Origin: Shewanella piezotolerans WP3
GTDB taxonomy: Bacteria > Pseudomonadota > Gammaproteobacteria > Enterobacterales > Shewanellaceae
Assembly (NCBI RefSeq): GCF_000014885.1
Contig: NC_011566.1
Span: 2,709,501-2,773,500, forward strand
DNA length: 64,000 nt
Direction: 5' to 3'
Part shown: positions 38,793 to 49,446 of the stretch, piece by piece
Layout of the letters: every line of letters starts with the position of its first letter
Position numbering within the stretch: position 1 is the stretch's first letter
The notes under the pieces: model-generated
Told to the model about the DNA's origin: nothing
Seen by the model: only the letters and a program-made list of their open reading frames with translations
The model's database searches: none
Made by a program: the position numbers and the translations under genes

Positions 38793-40130
38793 ATGGATAT
38801 TACACCTTGGCATGAGAGACGTTTAATTGAAGATAAACACAGACGTAACGATCATCGTAGCCCCTATCAGCGAGATCGAGCTCGTATACTCCATTCAGCA
38901 GCGTTTAGGCGACTGCAAGCTAAGACGCAGGTGCTAGGTATTGGCCTCAATGACTTTCTACCGAACTCGATTAACCTCATTCGCTTGAAGTTAGCCAAAT
39001 TGGTACCGGGATGCCGTGCTCAACTAAAACAGAAACACCCAGAACAAAACGGACTACTTGATTCCATGAGCTTGATAGAATCTTTGTGCCTGGCTCACGA
39101 TATTGGCCACCCGCCCTTTGGTCATGGTGGTGAAGTGGCACTCAATTATATGATGCGTGACCATGGAGGCTTTGAAGGCAACGGGCAAACGTTTCGGATC
39201 CTAACGAGAATTGAACCCTATACCGAATATTATGGGATGAACCTTTGTCGACGTACACTGCTTGGAATACTTAAATACCCTGCCCCTTATAGTTTGCTTT
39301 ACCGAAAACAACCTCGTAAGGATGTGAATCATTTTAGACAATTAAAGCCTTCACAATGGCCGCCAGTTAAAGGGCTATTTGATGATGATCTTGAGATCTT
39401 AGACTGGGTATTAGCGCCATTATCCGAATCTGATAAAGCGATGTTTCTTTCTCATCAGCTAATTGATGGCTCCGCCCATCGTAGAACCCAATATAAATCG
39501 TTCGATTGTTCGATTATGGAGCTGGCCGACGATATTGCCTATGCCGTTCATGATCTTGAAGATGCCATCGTCATGGGGATCGTCAGCCGAGAGCAGTGGT
39601 TAATAGATGTTGAGGATAGGCTGAAGCAAAGCAAGGATGATTGGATCAAAAATGAGTTCACTACTATAGGGGAACGACTATTTTCAAGTAAACACCACCT
39701 TCGTAAAGATGCCATTGGTACCCTAGTCAACGGATTTGTAACGGCGATATCAATTACTGAAAATACTAGGTTTGAAGAACCTCTGCTGCGCTATAACGCA
39801 GCATTAGAAGCCGCTTTTGATGAAGCGCTCGAAATACTCAAACAATTTGTTTACCGATACGTTATCCGAAAACCCGAAATACAGATGCTTGAATATAAAG
39901 GCCAGCAAATAGTCATGGAATTATTTGAAGCATTTATATCTGATCCAGAAAGGTTATTGCCAATCAACACTCAAGAGCGATGGAAAGAAGCCCAACAGCA
40001 AGGCTTAAACTGCCACAGAGTGATTGCTGACTATATCTCGGGAATGACAGATGAATTTGCAGCAAGGCTGCATCAGCACTTGTTTAGTCCGAAATCAGGG
40101 TCAATGATTGAGTTAAACCGCGAGCTTTAG
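38793..40130 (+). CDS. dgt: Deoxyguanosinetriphosphate triphosphohydrolase-like protein
   Basis: 445 residues from the ATG at 38793, which has GAAGGAAGG just upstream; an open extension to 38742 overlaps yfbR and lacks a binding site. HD-domain dNTPase: [11 protein letters not shown] near the N-terminus, then [15 protein letters not shown] with the HD metal site, and the later [15 protein letters not shown] helix with a further metal-binding Asp. Cleaves dNTPs to nucleoside and tripolyphosphate. The length fits the dGTPase-like subtype, not E. coli Dgt (505). Some family members limit phage replication; no such evidence here. Confidence 0.9.
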   Translation: MDITPWHERRLIEDKHRRNDHRSPYQRDRARILHSAAFRRLQAKTQVLGIGLNDFLPNSINLIRLKLAKLVPGCRAQLKQKHPEQNGLLDSMSLIESLCLAHDIGHPPFGHGGEVALNYMMRDHGGFEGNGQTFRILTRIEPYTEYYGMNLCRRTLLGILKYPAPYSLLYRKQPRKDVNHFRQLKPSQWPPVKGLFDDDLEILDWVLAPLSESDKAMFLSHQLIDGSAHRRTQYKSFDCSIMELADDIAYAVHDLEDAIVMGIVSREQWLIDVEDRLKQSKDDWIKNEFTTIGERLFSSKHHLRKDAIGTLVNGFVTAISITENTRFEEPLLRYNAALEAAFDEALEILKQFVYRYVIRKPEIQMLEYKGQQIVMELFEAFISDPERLLPINTQERWKEAQQQGLNCHRVIADYISGMTDEFAARLHQHLFSPKSGSMIELNREL

Positions 40131-40159
40131 TTTAATCATCTATAAGAGTGTGAATACAA

Positions 40160-40186
40160 AAAAGGCACCGAAAAGGTGCCTGTTTC
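40160..40186. terminator. Bidirectional terminator between dgt and marC
   Basis: GGCACC (40164-40169) and GGTGCC (40175-40180) pair around GAAAA in the gap between the two converging genes. Confidence 0.85.
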
Positions 40187-40198
40187 ATTCAGGAATGA

Positions 40199-40834
40199 CT
40201 AGGCCATTACACCAGGGAACAAACCTTTAATACCAGCACCGATGACTTCAATACCAATAGATAACATCAACAAGCCCATCAAACGAGTAATAACGTTAAT
40301 ACCTGTGTTACCTAGCACTTTAAAAATCAAAGGTGCCATTCTAAACAGTGAAAAACTCAATAAACCAAATAAAATTACTGTGATAGACATACCAATCAGG
40401 TTTTCCAAGGTATTATGCTCTGCCGCCGAAACGATTACCGAACTAATTGCGCCAGGACCTGCCATTAATGGCAACGCTAACGGTACTACAGCAACTGACT
40501 CCATTCCAGATGCTTCACGGTCTTCCTCTTTGTTACGTTTTACCTCACCTAATTTACCTTGCAACATCGACATCGCGATAATACAAATAAGTGAACCTCC
40601 GGCAATTCTAAAAGCGGATAGAGAGATACTGAACAGATTTAATATATGTTGACCAGCAAAAATAGTGACCAGCAAAATCACAACAACCGCAAAATTTGCG
40701 ATCTTTCCAGTTTGATTACGTTCAACTTCAGTTTGATGGCTAGTTAAACTTACAAAAACCGGCAACAATCCGAATGGATTGATGATCGCAATTAACCCTA
40801 AGAAAAACTTTACATAAAGAGTTAAATCCAACAT
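40199..40834 (-). CDS. ychE: MarC family inner-membrane protein
   Basis: 211 residues, six hydrophobic helices, with the MarC signature FLGLIAIINPFGLLPVFVSLT in the first and PLALPLMAGPGAISSVI in the middle. UPF0056/MarC proteins are membrane proteins of unsettled function; some relatives transport small amino acids. Divergent from adhE, which matches the E. coli ychE-adhE order. Confidence 0.9.
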   Translation of the reverse strand: MLDLTLYVKFFLGLIAIINPFGLLPVFVSLTSHQTEVERNQTGKIANFAVVVILLVTIFAGQHILNLFSISLSAFRIAGGSLICIIAMSMLQGKLGEVKRNKEEDREASGMESVAVVPLALPLMAGPGAISSVIVSAAEHNTLENLIGMSITVILFGLLSFSLFRMAPLIFKVLGNTGINVITRLMGLLMLSIGIEVIGAGIKGLFPGVMA

Positions 40835-40872
40835 CTCGTCCTCTGCGCCTTAGCGCCTCTATAACAAGCAAT

Positions 40873-40900
40873 AAAAAAGTTGCGCTACTCTAACGCAACT
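40873..40900 (-). promoter_or_regulatory. Terminator-like hairpin upstream of marC
   Basis: On the minus strand AGTTGCG and CGCAACT (40894-40900 and 40878-40884) pair around nine bases and are followed by a T run, about 40 bases before the marC start codon. It could attenuate marC or stop transcription antisense to the adhE leader. Confidence 0.35.
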
Positions 40901-40975
40901 AATCGAAATCCAAAAATGAGTTTTTCTAACCGAAATCACAACTTTGAATAAATTTTATTAATCGATTTTTAAAGC

Positions 40976-41149
40976 TGTTGTTTACATAAATGCAACACCC
41001 TGTTGCTAAGATAGTTATTTTATTACAGATAGCAACATTTTTGCGTAGTTGATCACGGTGAAACCTGCCATTTGAGTGTAATTTTTCTCCATGGATGCAG
41101 TTCTAGATCTGAGAATAGTTAGCAAAATCAAATTTTGCTAAATTTTTTT
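40976..41149 (+). promoter_or_regulatory. adhE leader with nested inverted repeats and pre-RBS terminator-like hairpin
   Basis: The 327-base gap before adhE contains GCAACA-CCC-TGTTGC (40992-41006), then TGTTGCTA (41001-41008) complementary to TAGCAACA (41030-41037), and finally TTAGCAAAAT (41119-41128) complementary to ATTTTGCTAA (41132-41141) followed by seven T (41143-41149). The last hairpin ends directly before the AGGA ribosome binding site. The TTGCTA and TAGCAA blocks can also pair across hairpins, so the structures are mutually exclusive. Attenuation is inferred from this geometry only. Confidence 0.5.
41013..41027 (+). promoter_or_regulatory. Possible HexR-like site before adhE
   Basis: AGTTATTTTATTACA has a full right half and a four-of-six left half of the TGTAAT-N3-ATTACA pattern associated with HexR, a sugar-phosphate regulator of central metabolism in Shewanella. 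It sits inside the TGTTGCTA/TAGCAACA repeat. Tentative. Confidence 0.3.
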
Positions 41150-41161
41150 AGGACCCACACT

Positions 41162-43777
41162 ATGACAGTTACTAACGAACAGGAACTCAATAATCTGGTA
41201 AGCAGAGTCGTTGAAGCTCAACGACAATTTGCCGATTATAACCAAGAACAAGTTGATGTGATCTTTAGAGCAGCAGCGCTTGCTGCAGCAGATGCTCGGA
41301 TCTCGCTAGCAAAAATGGCGGCTTCAGAAACTAGAATGGGCGTACTCGAAGATAAAGTCATTAAAAACCACTTCGCCTCTGAGTATATCTACAACAAATA
41401 CAAGGATGAGAAAACCTGTGGGATCTTATCTGAAGACCCTACCTTTGGTACCATCACGATTGCAGAACCGGTTGGATTAATCTGCGGTATCGTGCCCACC
41501 ACGAATCCAACATCTACTGCGATATTTAAAGCATTAATCAGCCTAAAAACGCGTAATGGTATTATTTTTTCTCCTCATCCAAGAGCTAAAAACTCAACCA
41601 CAACAGCTGCCAAAATAGTGTTAGAAGCCGCTGTAGCTGCTGGTGCGCCCAAAGACATTATAGGCTGGATAGATGAGCCTTCAGTCGCCCTTTCAAATCA
41701 ATTAATGACCCATGCCGATATTAACCTTATATTAGCTACTGGCGGCCCAGGTATGGTCAAAGCTGCTTACTCTTCAGGGAAACCAGCTATTGGTGTTGGT
41801 GCCGGAAACACGCCGATTGTTATCGATGAAACGGCTGATATAAAACGCGCTGTCAGTTCTATATTGATGTCAAAAACCTTTGATAATGGTGTGGTCTGTG
41901 CTTCAGAGCAAGCCGTTGTCATTGTTGATGAGATCTATGATGTCGTCAAAGAACGTTTTGCCAGCCATGGAGGTTATGTACTTAATGCTGTTGAAACTAC
42001 AGCTATGCAAGATGTTATCCTTAAAAATGGTGGTTTGAACGCCGATATTGTAGGACAAAGTGCCGCTAACATCGCAAAAATGGCGGGCATAGACGTTCAT
42101 CACAGTACTAAGGTGCTAATTGGTGAAGTCAGCAATATCGACCAAGCAGAAGCCTTTGCTCATGAAAAATTATCGCCTCTTTTAGCCATGTATCGTGCAA
42201 ATGATTTTGAAGATGCGATGGATAAAGCCGAAGCGTTAGTCACTCTTGGCGGTATTGGTCATACATCTGGCTTGTACACCGATCAAGATACTCAAGTTGA
42301 GCGCGTAAAAACATTTGGCTTTAGAATGAAAACTGCACGCATTCTAATTAATACTCCAGCATCACAAGGCGGCATCGGCGATCTTTACAATTTCAAACTC
42401 GCTCCCTCTTTAACGCTAGGTTGCGGTTCTTGGGGTGGAAACTCAATTTCAGAAAATGTAGGTCCAAGTCATCTAATTAACAAAAAAATGGTCGCTAAAA
42501 GGGCTGAGAATATGTTGTGGCACAAACTTCCATCATCTATTTACTTCCGCCGTGGTAGTTTGCCCATTGCTTTAGAGGAACTTTCAGAGAAGAAGCGTGC
42601 GCTTATCGTCACTGATAAGTATCTATTCAACAATGGATACTGTGATGAAACTATAAAAATCCTCAAAAGCCAAGGGTTAGAAACTGAAGTCTTCTACGAT
42701 GTCGAAGCTGATCCAACGATGCAAATCGTTGAGCAAGGCGCTAAAGTTGCGCACAGTTTCCAACCAGACGTCATCATCGCTCTGGGTGGTGGTTCACCAA
42801 TGGATGCAGCAAAAATTATATGGGTGATGTACGAACATCCAGACGTCGACTTTGCCGATCTTGCATTACGCTTTATGGATATCCGTAAACGTATCTACAA
42901 ATTCCCTAAATTGGGTAAAAAAGCCAAGATGGTTGCGATACCCACAACGTCAGGAACGGGATCAGAAGTGACTCCTTTTGCTGTGGTCACAGACGAAAAA
43001 ACGGGGATGAAGTACCCTATTGCCGATTATGAACTCACGCCTAACATGGCAATTGTTGATCCTAATTTAGTGATGGATATGCCGAAATCCCTAACGGCTT
43101 TTGGCGGTATTGATGCAATTACTCACGCACTTGAAGCCTATGTAAGTGTAATGGCAAACGAATACAGTGACGGCCAAGCTCTGCAAGCGCTAGACCTGCT
43201 ATTCACTCATCTACCGGATTCTTATGAGCATGGAGCCAATGCCCCATTAGCCCGAGAGAAAGTACATAACGGCGCAACTATTGCGGGTATCGCATTTGCC
43301 AACGCATTCCTCGGTATCTGTCACTCTATGGCGCATAAGCTCGGCGCTGAGTTCCACTTAGCACACGGTCTTGCAAACGCGCTGCTTATTAGTAATGTTA
43401 TTCGATTCAACGCGACAGACATGCCGACCAAGCAAGCAGCATTTAGTCAATACGATAGACCAAAAGCATTATGTCGCTATGCAAAAATAGCTGAGTACTT
43501 AAAACTTGAAGGCACCATCGGTGAAGGCATTACAGATGAAGAAAAAGTCGAGGCTCTACTTAAAGAAATTGATGTCATCAAGGAGAAGATTGGCATTCCA
43601 AGCTCAATCCAAGCTGCAGGCGTCAACGAAGCCGACTTCATCGCAAAACTAGATGAACTCGCTGAAGATGCATTTGATGATCAGTGCACTGGGGCTAACC
43701 CTCGTTACCCACTTATTGCAGAACTGAAGCAGGTTTTACTAGCAAGCTACTACGGTAATGATTACAGCGATGAATAA
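41162..43777 (+). CDS. adhE: Bifunctional acetaldehyde-CoA/alcohol dehydrogenase
   Basis: 871 residues from the ATG at 41162 (TAGGA nine bases upstream); an in-frame start nine codons earlier lies in the leader hairpin and is unlikely. N-terminal aldehyde dehydrogenase with catalytic C246 in NGVVCASEQ; C-terminal iron alcohol dehydrogenase with GGGSPMDAAK (NAD site) and the iron ligands in HSMAHKLGAEFHLAHG. Converts acetyl-CoA to ethanol, regenerating NAD in fermentation; forms spirosomes. Next to marC as in E. coli. The stop codon is followed at once by a repeat-element end. Confidence 0.97.
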   Translation: MTVTNEQELNNLVSRVVEAQRQFADYNQEQVDVIFRAAALAAADARISLAKMAASETRMGVLEDKVIKNHFASEYIYNKYKDEKTCGILSEDPTFGTITIAEPVGLICGIVPTTNPTSTAIFKALISLKTRNGIIFSPHPRAKNSTTTAAKIVLEAAVAAGAPKDIIGWIDEPSVALSNQLMTHADINLILATGGPGMVKAAYSSGKPAIGVGAGNTPIVIDETADIKRAVSSILMSKTFDNGVVCASEQAVVIVDEIYDVVKERFASHGGYVLNAVETTAMQDVILKNGGLNADIVGQSAANIAKMAGIDVHHSTKVLIGEVSNIDQAEAFAHEKLSPLLAMYRANDFEDAMDKAEALVTLGGIGHTSGLYTDQDTQVERVKTFGFRMKTARILINTPASQGGIGDLYNFKLAPSLTLGCGSWGGNSISENVGPSHLINKKMVAKRAENMLWHKLPSSIYFRRGSLPIALEELSEKKRALIVTDKYLFNNGYCDETIKILKSQGLETEVFYDVEADPTMQIVEQGAKVAHSFQPDVIIALGGGSPMDAAKIIWVMYEHPDVDFADLALRFMDIRKRIYKFPKLGKKAKMVAIPTTSGTGSEVTPFAVVTDEKTGMKYPIADYELTPNMAIVDPNLVMDMPKSLTAFGGIDAITHALEAYVSVMANEYSDGQALQALDLLFTHLPDSYEHGANAPLAREKVHNGATIAGIAFANAFLGICHSMAHKLGAEFHLAHGLANALLISNVIRFNATDMPTKQAAFSQYDRPKALCRYAKIAEYLKLEGTIGEGITDEEKVEALLKEIDVIKEKIGIPSSIQAAGVNEADFIAKLDELAEDAFDDQCTGANPRYPLIAELKQVLLASYYGNDYSDE

Positions 43778-43793
43778 TACCAATCTGTATAAG
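43778..43793 (+). repeat. Solitary repeat-element terminus after adhE
   Basis: TACCAATCTGTATAAG directly after the adhE TAA matches the terminal repeat TACCAATCAGTATAAG of subfamily 2 with one or two changes. No matching opposite end is seen before glcB, so this is either a decayed remnant or chance. Confidence 0.45.
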
Positions 43794-43824
43794 TAGCGTA
43801 GAGATACGCTGTTCTATTAAATAG

Positions 43825-43856
43825 AAGCCTTAACAGCGAGCTGTTAAGGCTTTTTG
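43825..43856. terminator. Terminator between adhE and glcB
   Basis: AAGCCTTAACAG (43825-43836) pairs with CTGTTAAGGCTT (43841-43852) around CGAG, followed by T run; serves adhE and possibly the convergent glcB. Confidence 0.9.
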
Positions 43857-43910
43857 TTCTATACCCATCCGATCTGAAAATGCAGGATTAAGTGGGATGG
43901 CTATAGCTTA

Positions 43911-46088
43911 CTAAAGTGCTAAAGCTTTAGCCTTTATGCGATAAGCATGTAATAAAGGCTCGGTGTAACCAGAAGGCTGAGTGGTTCCTTTAAATACTAG
44001 ATCGCAAGCCGCTTTAAATGCGATGCCATCGAAACTAGGAGACATATTAATGTAGCGACTATCACCTTTGTTTTGCTCATCAACAATTGCAGCCATCTTT
44101 TTAAGCGCGGTCATGACTTCTTCTTCGGTGCATATGCCGTGTGTTAACCAATTCGCTAAATGCTGAGAAGAGATCCTTAATGTTGCCCTATCTTCCATCA
44201 ATCCCACATTATTAATATCAGGTACCTTGGAACAACCTACGCCTTGGTCAATCCAACGGACGACATAGCCCAATATTCCTTGTGCATTGTTTTCCAACTC
44301 AAAAGCCTTTAACTCTGAGGATAGCTCAGATGGCTCTGCCATAAGTGGGATGGTAAGTAGGTCATCTAAACTTGCTCTGTCACGATTTTGCAATTCATTC
44401 TGCACATCCTTTACATTAATTTTGTGATAGTGAGTAGAATGTAAAACCGCACCATTGGGAGACGGAACCCAAGCAGTATTCGCACCAGCCAACGGATGAC
44501 CAATCTTTTGCTCAAGCATTGCAGCCATTTCATCAGGCATTGGCCACATGCCTTTACCAATTTGCGAACGTCCCTGCAGGCCACACTCCAAGCCAATATC
44601 AACATTCCAATCTTCATAGGCTGCAATCCACTTTTGCTGTTTCATTTTAGATTTCGCAACAAATGGACCTGCTTGCATTGACGTGTGGATCTCGTCGCCA
44701 GTCCTATCTAAAAATCCAGTATTAATAAATACCACTCTTTCAGAGGCTTCACGAATACACTCTTTCAGATTGACCGTTGTGCGGCGCTCTTCATCCATAA
44801 TGCCGACTTTAATTGTGTTACGGGCCAGCTTTAACGCATCTTCAATTTTAGTGAACAACTCACAAGTAAACTTTACCTCTTCAGGCCCATGCATCTTAGG
44901 CTTTACTATGTTAATTGAGCCCTTGCGGCTGTTACTGCGATTGTTATTATGACCTTTTATATCATGTAGCGCTGCTAGTACGGTAAACATGCCATCTAAG
45001 ATCCCCTCAGGAACCTCTTCACCATGCTGATCTAATACTGCATTGATTGTCATTAAGTGACCAACGTTACGGACAAACAATAAACTACGACCAGGTAATA
45101 CTAATTGCTGTCCATTTGCTGCGGTATAGCTTCTGTCATCATTAAGCTCTCGAACAATATCTTTGCCGTTTTTAGCAAGCGTTGCAGTCAAATTGCCTTG
45201 CATTAAACCAAGCCAATTACGGTAGATCTCGACTTTATCTTCAGCATCAACCGCAGCCACAGAGTCTTCACAATCCATAATGGTAGTCACAGCTGCCTCA
45301 ACTAAAAGATCACTGACCCCCGCCTTATCACTTTGGCCAATTAGACTCACTGCATCTATTTGGATCTCTATATGTAGGCCATTGTTCTTAAGTAAAATTG
45401 CTTCAGGTGATTTGGCCGCTCCCTTATAACCCGCAAAGCGCTCGGGGTTAGCAAGTTGTGTTTCTACTCCATTCTCAAGGGATACCTTTAATTGATCACC
45501 TTCAATCCAATATTTGGTTACATCGGCATGAGAGGCTTGAATTAGTGGTGCTGCCGTATCAAGGTGCTGCTTTGCAAAAGCGATCACTTTAGCGCCGCGT
45601 TGAGGGTTATAGGTTTTGGTTAGTTCGGCACCATTTGACTCTGATATCGCATCAGTACCGTATAATGCATCGTATAGGCTACCCCAACGTGCATTAGCAG
45701 CGTTTAGAGCAAAACGGGCATTTTTAACCGGCACCACAAGTTGTGGACCTGCCTGGTCAGTGATTTCTGTATCTACATTTTCAGTACTGATTGAGAATGT
45801 TTCCCCTTCCGGCACTAAATAACCGATATCAGTTAAGAAACTTTTGTACGACTCTAAGTTAAAGTCTTGCCCCTTATGGCCAACATGCCATTCATCAAGT
45901 TGATGTTGAAGCTGCTCTCTCTTTTCCAATAAGCGACGGTTAATAGGTGCAAATTCAGCTATAAGTTCTTCAAACTTTGTCCATACAGTTTCTGCCGAGA
46001 TCCCAATATCTTGACAAATCTCAGCTTTGACCAGCTCAGCTAATTCTGTAGCAACCTTTAAACCGCCAATTTGAATATATTGAGTCAT
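43911..46088 (-). CDS. glcB: Malate synthase G
   Basis: 725 residues, the long monomeric G form. Conserved segments include [18 protein letters not shown] (metal and catalytic Asp region), [23 protein letters not shown], and [18 protein letters not shown], with the catalytic arginine in this area. Condenses glyoxylate with acetyl-CoA to malate. It is the glyoxylate-shunt partner of the disrupted aceA 1.3 kb away, with a LysR gene between. Confidence 0.95.
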   Translation of the reverse strand: MTQYIQIGGLKVATELAELVKAEICQDIGISAETVWTKFEELIAEFAPINRRLLEKREQLQHQLDEWHVGHKGQDFNLESYKSFLTDIGYLVPEGETFSISTENVDTEITDQAGPQLVVPVKNARFALNAANARWGSLYDALYGTDAISESNGAELTKTYNPQRGAKVIAFAKQHLDTAAPLIQASHADVTKYWIEGDQLKVSLENGVETQLANPERFAGYKGAAKSPEAILLKNNGLHIEIQIDAVSLIGQSDKAGVSDLLVEAAVTTIMDCEDSVAAVDAEDKVEIYRNWLGLMQGNLTATLAKNGKDIVRELNDDRSYTAANGQQLVLPGRSLLFVRNVGHLMTINAVLDQHGEEVPEGILDGMFTVLAALHDIKGHNNNRSNSRKGSINIVKPKMHGPEEVKFTCELFTKIEDALKLARNTIKVGIMDEERRTTVNLKECIREASERVVFINTGFLDRTGDEIHTSMQAGPFVAKSKMKQQKWIAAYEDWNVDIGLECGLQGRSQIGKGMWPMPDEMAAMLEQKIGHPLAGANTAWVPSPNGAVLHSTHYHKINVKDVQNELQNRDRASLDDLLTIPLMAEPSELSSELKAFELENNAQGILGYVVRWIDQGVGCSKVPDINNVGLMEDRATLRISSQHLANWLTHGICTEEEVMTALKKMAAIVDEQNKGDSRYINMSPSFDGIAFKAACDLVFKGTTQPSGYTEPLLHAYRIKAKALAL

Positions 46089-46293
46089 TTGTTGTCCCTC
46101 TTAATCCTTTGCAAAGTCCTAATGAACACTTTCGTCCATCTACTAACTACACCTAATTAGCGTTATATTCTTTAGCCTATATCAAGTAAGCCTCATTTAT
46201 CTAATTTATAATGGCAATCCTCAGTATTCACCGCGATTATGGCAATTGACGTTTTGGTGTAAAAAAACATCATTATGGTGCAAATTCTTCAAG

Positions 46294-47244
46294 TTACACT
46301 TTACCGCGACTAAAACTATCCGCTGTTTGTGTAATGAGTTGTCGCATCCACTTATGAGCAGGGTTGTGTTGTAACAGTGGGCTCCAGGCCATGGTCAGTG
46401 CGATAGGCTGAATAATAAATGGCGGAGCAACGATACATACTCTGTCGTTTTGTTCATGTTGTCTTGCCATCTTACTTGGTATGGTTGCGATCAAATCTTG
46501 TTGTTCTGCCAACAAACAGGCTGCTTGGTAATGTCGTGTAAATACAGTTATTCGTCTTTTTACTCCGATACGAGTTAACGCCTCATCAACCCAGCCTAAT
46601 CGTTGCACGTCATCAGGGTTCATTCCGACACCGACTCCCATTCCCGTTTTACTAACCCAAACATGTTTCGCTTCAAGGTAACTATCAAGTGAGAACTTTT
46701 CTAATACAGGATTAGTCTTACTAATCAAACAACTAAAGTCATCACTCCAAAGAACTTTTTGATGAAATGACTGTGGAATACTGTCAAAACGGTTGATAAC
46801 CATATCGACTCTTCCTTGTTCTACATCAGGGAAACTCACATCACTTGGGGTCATGATATCTAAAATCACATTTGGCGCTTCAGTACGAAGCTTTGCAATA
46901 AGCGGTGGGATTAATGTCGCTTCAGCATAATCACTTGCCATTACACGGAACACTTGTTCGCTTTCAGCTGCATTGAATTTGGCTCGTGGCTGTACGGCTT
47001 TTTCTAACCCAATAATGAGTTCGCTAATTGTTGGCTGCAACTCTTGCGCCCTTTCTGTGGGCGTCATCCCTTGGCTGGTTCTGATCAGTAGAGGATCATC
47101 AAATAGTGTGCGCAATCTTTTTAAGCCGTTACTCATCGCAGGTTGGCTTATTCCAAGCTGATCCGCTGCCTTTGTAACATTTCGTTCACGTAGTAATACG
47201 TCCAGATAAACTAATAAATTCAGGTCAATACGAGAGACATTCAT
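46294..47244 (-). CDS. LysR-family regulator between glcB and aceA
   Basis: 316 residues. Winged helix-turn-helix at the N-terminus (LLRERNVTKAADQLGISQPAMSNGLKRLRTLFDDPLL) and a C-terminal periplasmic-binding-like effector domain. The pattern ISQPAMSNGLKRLR places it in the NodD/LeuO-like group. Divergent from aceA with a 110-base gap rich in A+T, and upstream of glcB in the same direction, so it is the obvious candidate regulator of the glyoxylate shunt. Effector unknown. Confidence 0.88.
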   Translation of the reverse strand: MNVSRIDLNLLVYLDVLLRERNVTKAADQLGISQPAMSNGLKRLRTLFDDPLLIRTSQGMTPTERAQELQPTISELIIGLEKAVQPRAKFNAAESEQVFRVMASDYAEATLIPPLIAKLRTEAPNVILDIMTPSDVSFPDVEQGRVDMVINRFDSIPQSFHQKVLWSDDFSCLISKTNPVLEKFSLDSYLEAKHVWVSKTGMGVGVGMNPDDVQRLGWVDEALTRIGVKRRITVFTRHYQAACLLAEQQDLIATIPSKMARQHEQNDRVCIVAPPFIIQPIALTMAWSPLLQHNPAHKWMRQLITQTADSFSRGKV

Positions 47245-47354
47245 AAGATTAATACCGAGAATAGAAACTATAAATTAGACTTATTTAACCAAATCTAACT
47301 AATATTTTCAACGTAATCAATCGCCGCTAATCATATTGTTAAAGGAATATACAC

Positions 47355-48935
47355 ATGACAAACTACAGAACTAACATCGATGAAGCCGCTACCTTGATTA
47401 ATGCAGAAGGTAGTGCATGGAATGCAATCAACCCAGAATCAGTAGCGCGTATGCGTCTACAAAATCGTTTCAAACTGGGTTAGACATCGCTAAATATACA
47501 GCAAAGATTATGCGCGAAGATATGGACAACTACGATAAAGACTCATCGCAGTACACCCAATCTCTTGTGCTGCTGGCATGGCTTTATTGGCCAGCAGAAA
47601 ATGATTTCGATTAAAAAGCATCTGCTTACCACTAAACGTCGATACCTATATCTTTCAGGCTGGATGGTTGCAGCACTGCGCAGTGAGTTTGGTCCCCTTC
47701 CCGACCAATCTATGCACGAGAAGACTTCTGTGGCCTCTCTGATTAAAGAGTTATACACTTTCCTTCGTCAAGCAGACGCTCGTGAACTTGGCGGCTTATT
47801 TCGCCAACTCGACGGAGCAAGCGATGCAGACAAACCAGCTATTCAAGCAAAAATAGATAACTTCGAGACTCACGTAGTACCAATCATTGCAGATATTGAT
47901 GCAGGTTTTGGTAACGAAGAAGCGACGTACCTAATGGCGAAGCAGATGATTGAAGCTGGTGCTTGCTGTATTCAGCTTGAAAACCAAGTATCTGATGTTA
48001 AGCAATGTGGACACCAGGACGGTAAAGTGACCGTACCACACGTGGAGTTCCTAGCTAAGATTAACGCAGTCCGTTATGCGTTTTTAGAACTTGGAATTGA
48101 TGACGGCGTAATCGTTGCGCGTACCGATTCATTAGGCGCTGGACTAACACAAAAAATTGCAGTCACCAATGAAGCAGGTGATTTAGGCGAGCAGTACAAC
48201 TCTTTCCTAGAAGTTGAAGCAATTGATGCGGCTAATCTTGCTAACGGTGATGTGGTGTTCCAGCAAAATGGTCAGTTAGTGAAACCTTCACGCTTGCCAA
48301 ACGGTCTGTTTAAATTCCGCGCTGGTACAGGTGAAGAACGTTGTGTACTCGATTGCATTACTTCACTGCAAAATGGTGCTGACTTACTGTGGATTGAGAC
48401 TGAAAAACCACATGTTTCTCAGATTGGTGGCATGGTCAATGAAATCCGTAAAACGATCCCAAATGCTAAATTAGTTTATAACAACTCACCTTCATTTAAC
48501 TGGACACTCAACTTCCGTCAACAGGTGTTTGATGCAATGAAAGAAGCGGGACAAGATGTTTCTGCTTACAACCGTGACCAGCTAATGAGTGTTGACTACG
48601 ATTCGACTGAACTTGCCATTCAAGCAGATGAAAAAATTAGAACCTTCCAAGCAGATGCTGCACGTGAAGCAGGTATTTTCCATCATCTTATTACACTACC
48701 GACCTATCACACTGCAGCTCTTTCTACTGATAACTTGGCTAAAGAGTACTTCGGTGACCAAGGTATGCTGGGCTACGTGGCGAATGTTCAACGTAAGGAG
48801 ATCCGTCAAGGCATCGCCTGTGTTAAACACCAGAATATGGCCGGTTCAGATATGGGTGATGATCACAAAGAGTACTTCTCTGGTGATCAAGCACTAAAGG
48901 CGTCTGGTAAAGACAACACCATGAACCAATTTTAG
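47355..48935 (+). pseudogene. aceA: Isocitrate lyase with two compensating frameshifts
   Basis: The ATG at 47355 (AAAGGA upstream) begins MTNYRTNIDEAATLINAEG but runs into TAG at 47481. Homology continues in another frame (QTGLDIAKYTAKIMRED) from about 47470 to 47567 and returns to the first frame from about 47569 (CWHGFIGQQKMISIKKH) to the stop at 48933. The simplest reading is loss of one T in the TTT at 47468-47470 and gain of one T at 47568. Everything else is intact: VKQCGHQDG catalytic loop and the C-terminal HQNMAGSDMGDDHKEYF. Repaired length would be 526 residues, normal for the AceA type of Pseudomonas. Either a recent pseudogene or two base-call errors. Confidence 0.9.
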
Positions 48936-48999
48936 TCTCTGTCGTCTTTGGATTCGCTAAGTTTTTGAAGTGGACTTAACCCCAAAGTGAGCTAACTCT

Positions 49000-49031
49000 A
49001 AAAGGCCTGCATTATTTTGCAGGCCTTTTTA
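49000..49031 (+). terminator. Terminator of aceA
   Basis: AAAGGCCTGCA (49001-49011) pairs with TGCAGGCCTTT (49018-49028) around six bases, with T run after. The following 410 bases up to the prepilin gene show no recognisable feature. Confidence 0.9.
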
Positions 49032-49446
49032 TTTGTCTGACTAAATCATTAGCTCAGCAAGCGTTTGTAACATTAGTAAATTTACAATCAATATAATTCA
49101 AAACACGCAACACAAACACCCCCCGATATAACAGGAAGATAAAAACCACGCTCACTCCACCGAGGCTTTAGAATAAATAGCAGCTCAATATTTTTCATCA
49201 AAGTAATCTAGTGCTTACTGAACTGTTATTTCGTCCATAGTGTCTCCATTAATGACTATATAGTTAGCGTAATACAATCAAGTACTAGAGAGTTAACAGG
49301 CTTAAATTTTGCAGCTTTTGCTAGCGTAAAAAATGTGATTAGGTTAACAATTACCAAAGCTATGTATCAATATGTTACTCCTATACCTTGTTGCATTAAG
49401 CCTAAATCGTTAGGGTGCAGGCAACTTTCACCTTGTAAGAAACAGC

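Noticed and set aside
47417..47614. Separate small gene in the aceA region
   Set aside because: Its middle is the AceA segment TGLDIAKYTAKIMRED; it is the shifted frame of the broken gene, not a new gene.
47355..48935. Programmed frameshifting in aceA
   Set aside because: Two shifts in opposite directions without a slippery sequence or pseudoknot, in a gene family not known for recoding; mutation or sequencing error is simpler.
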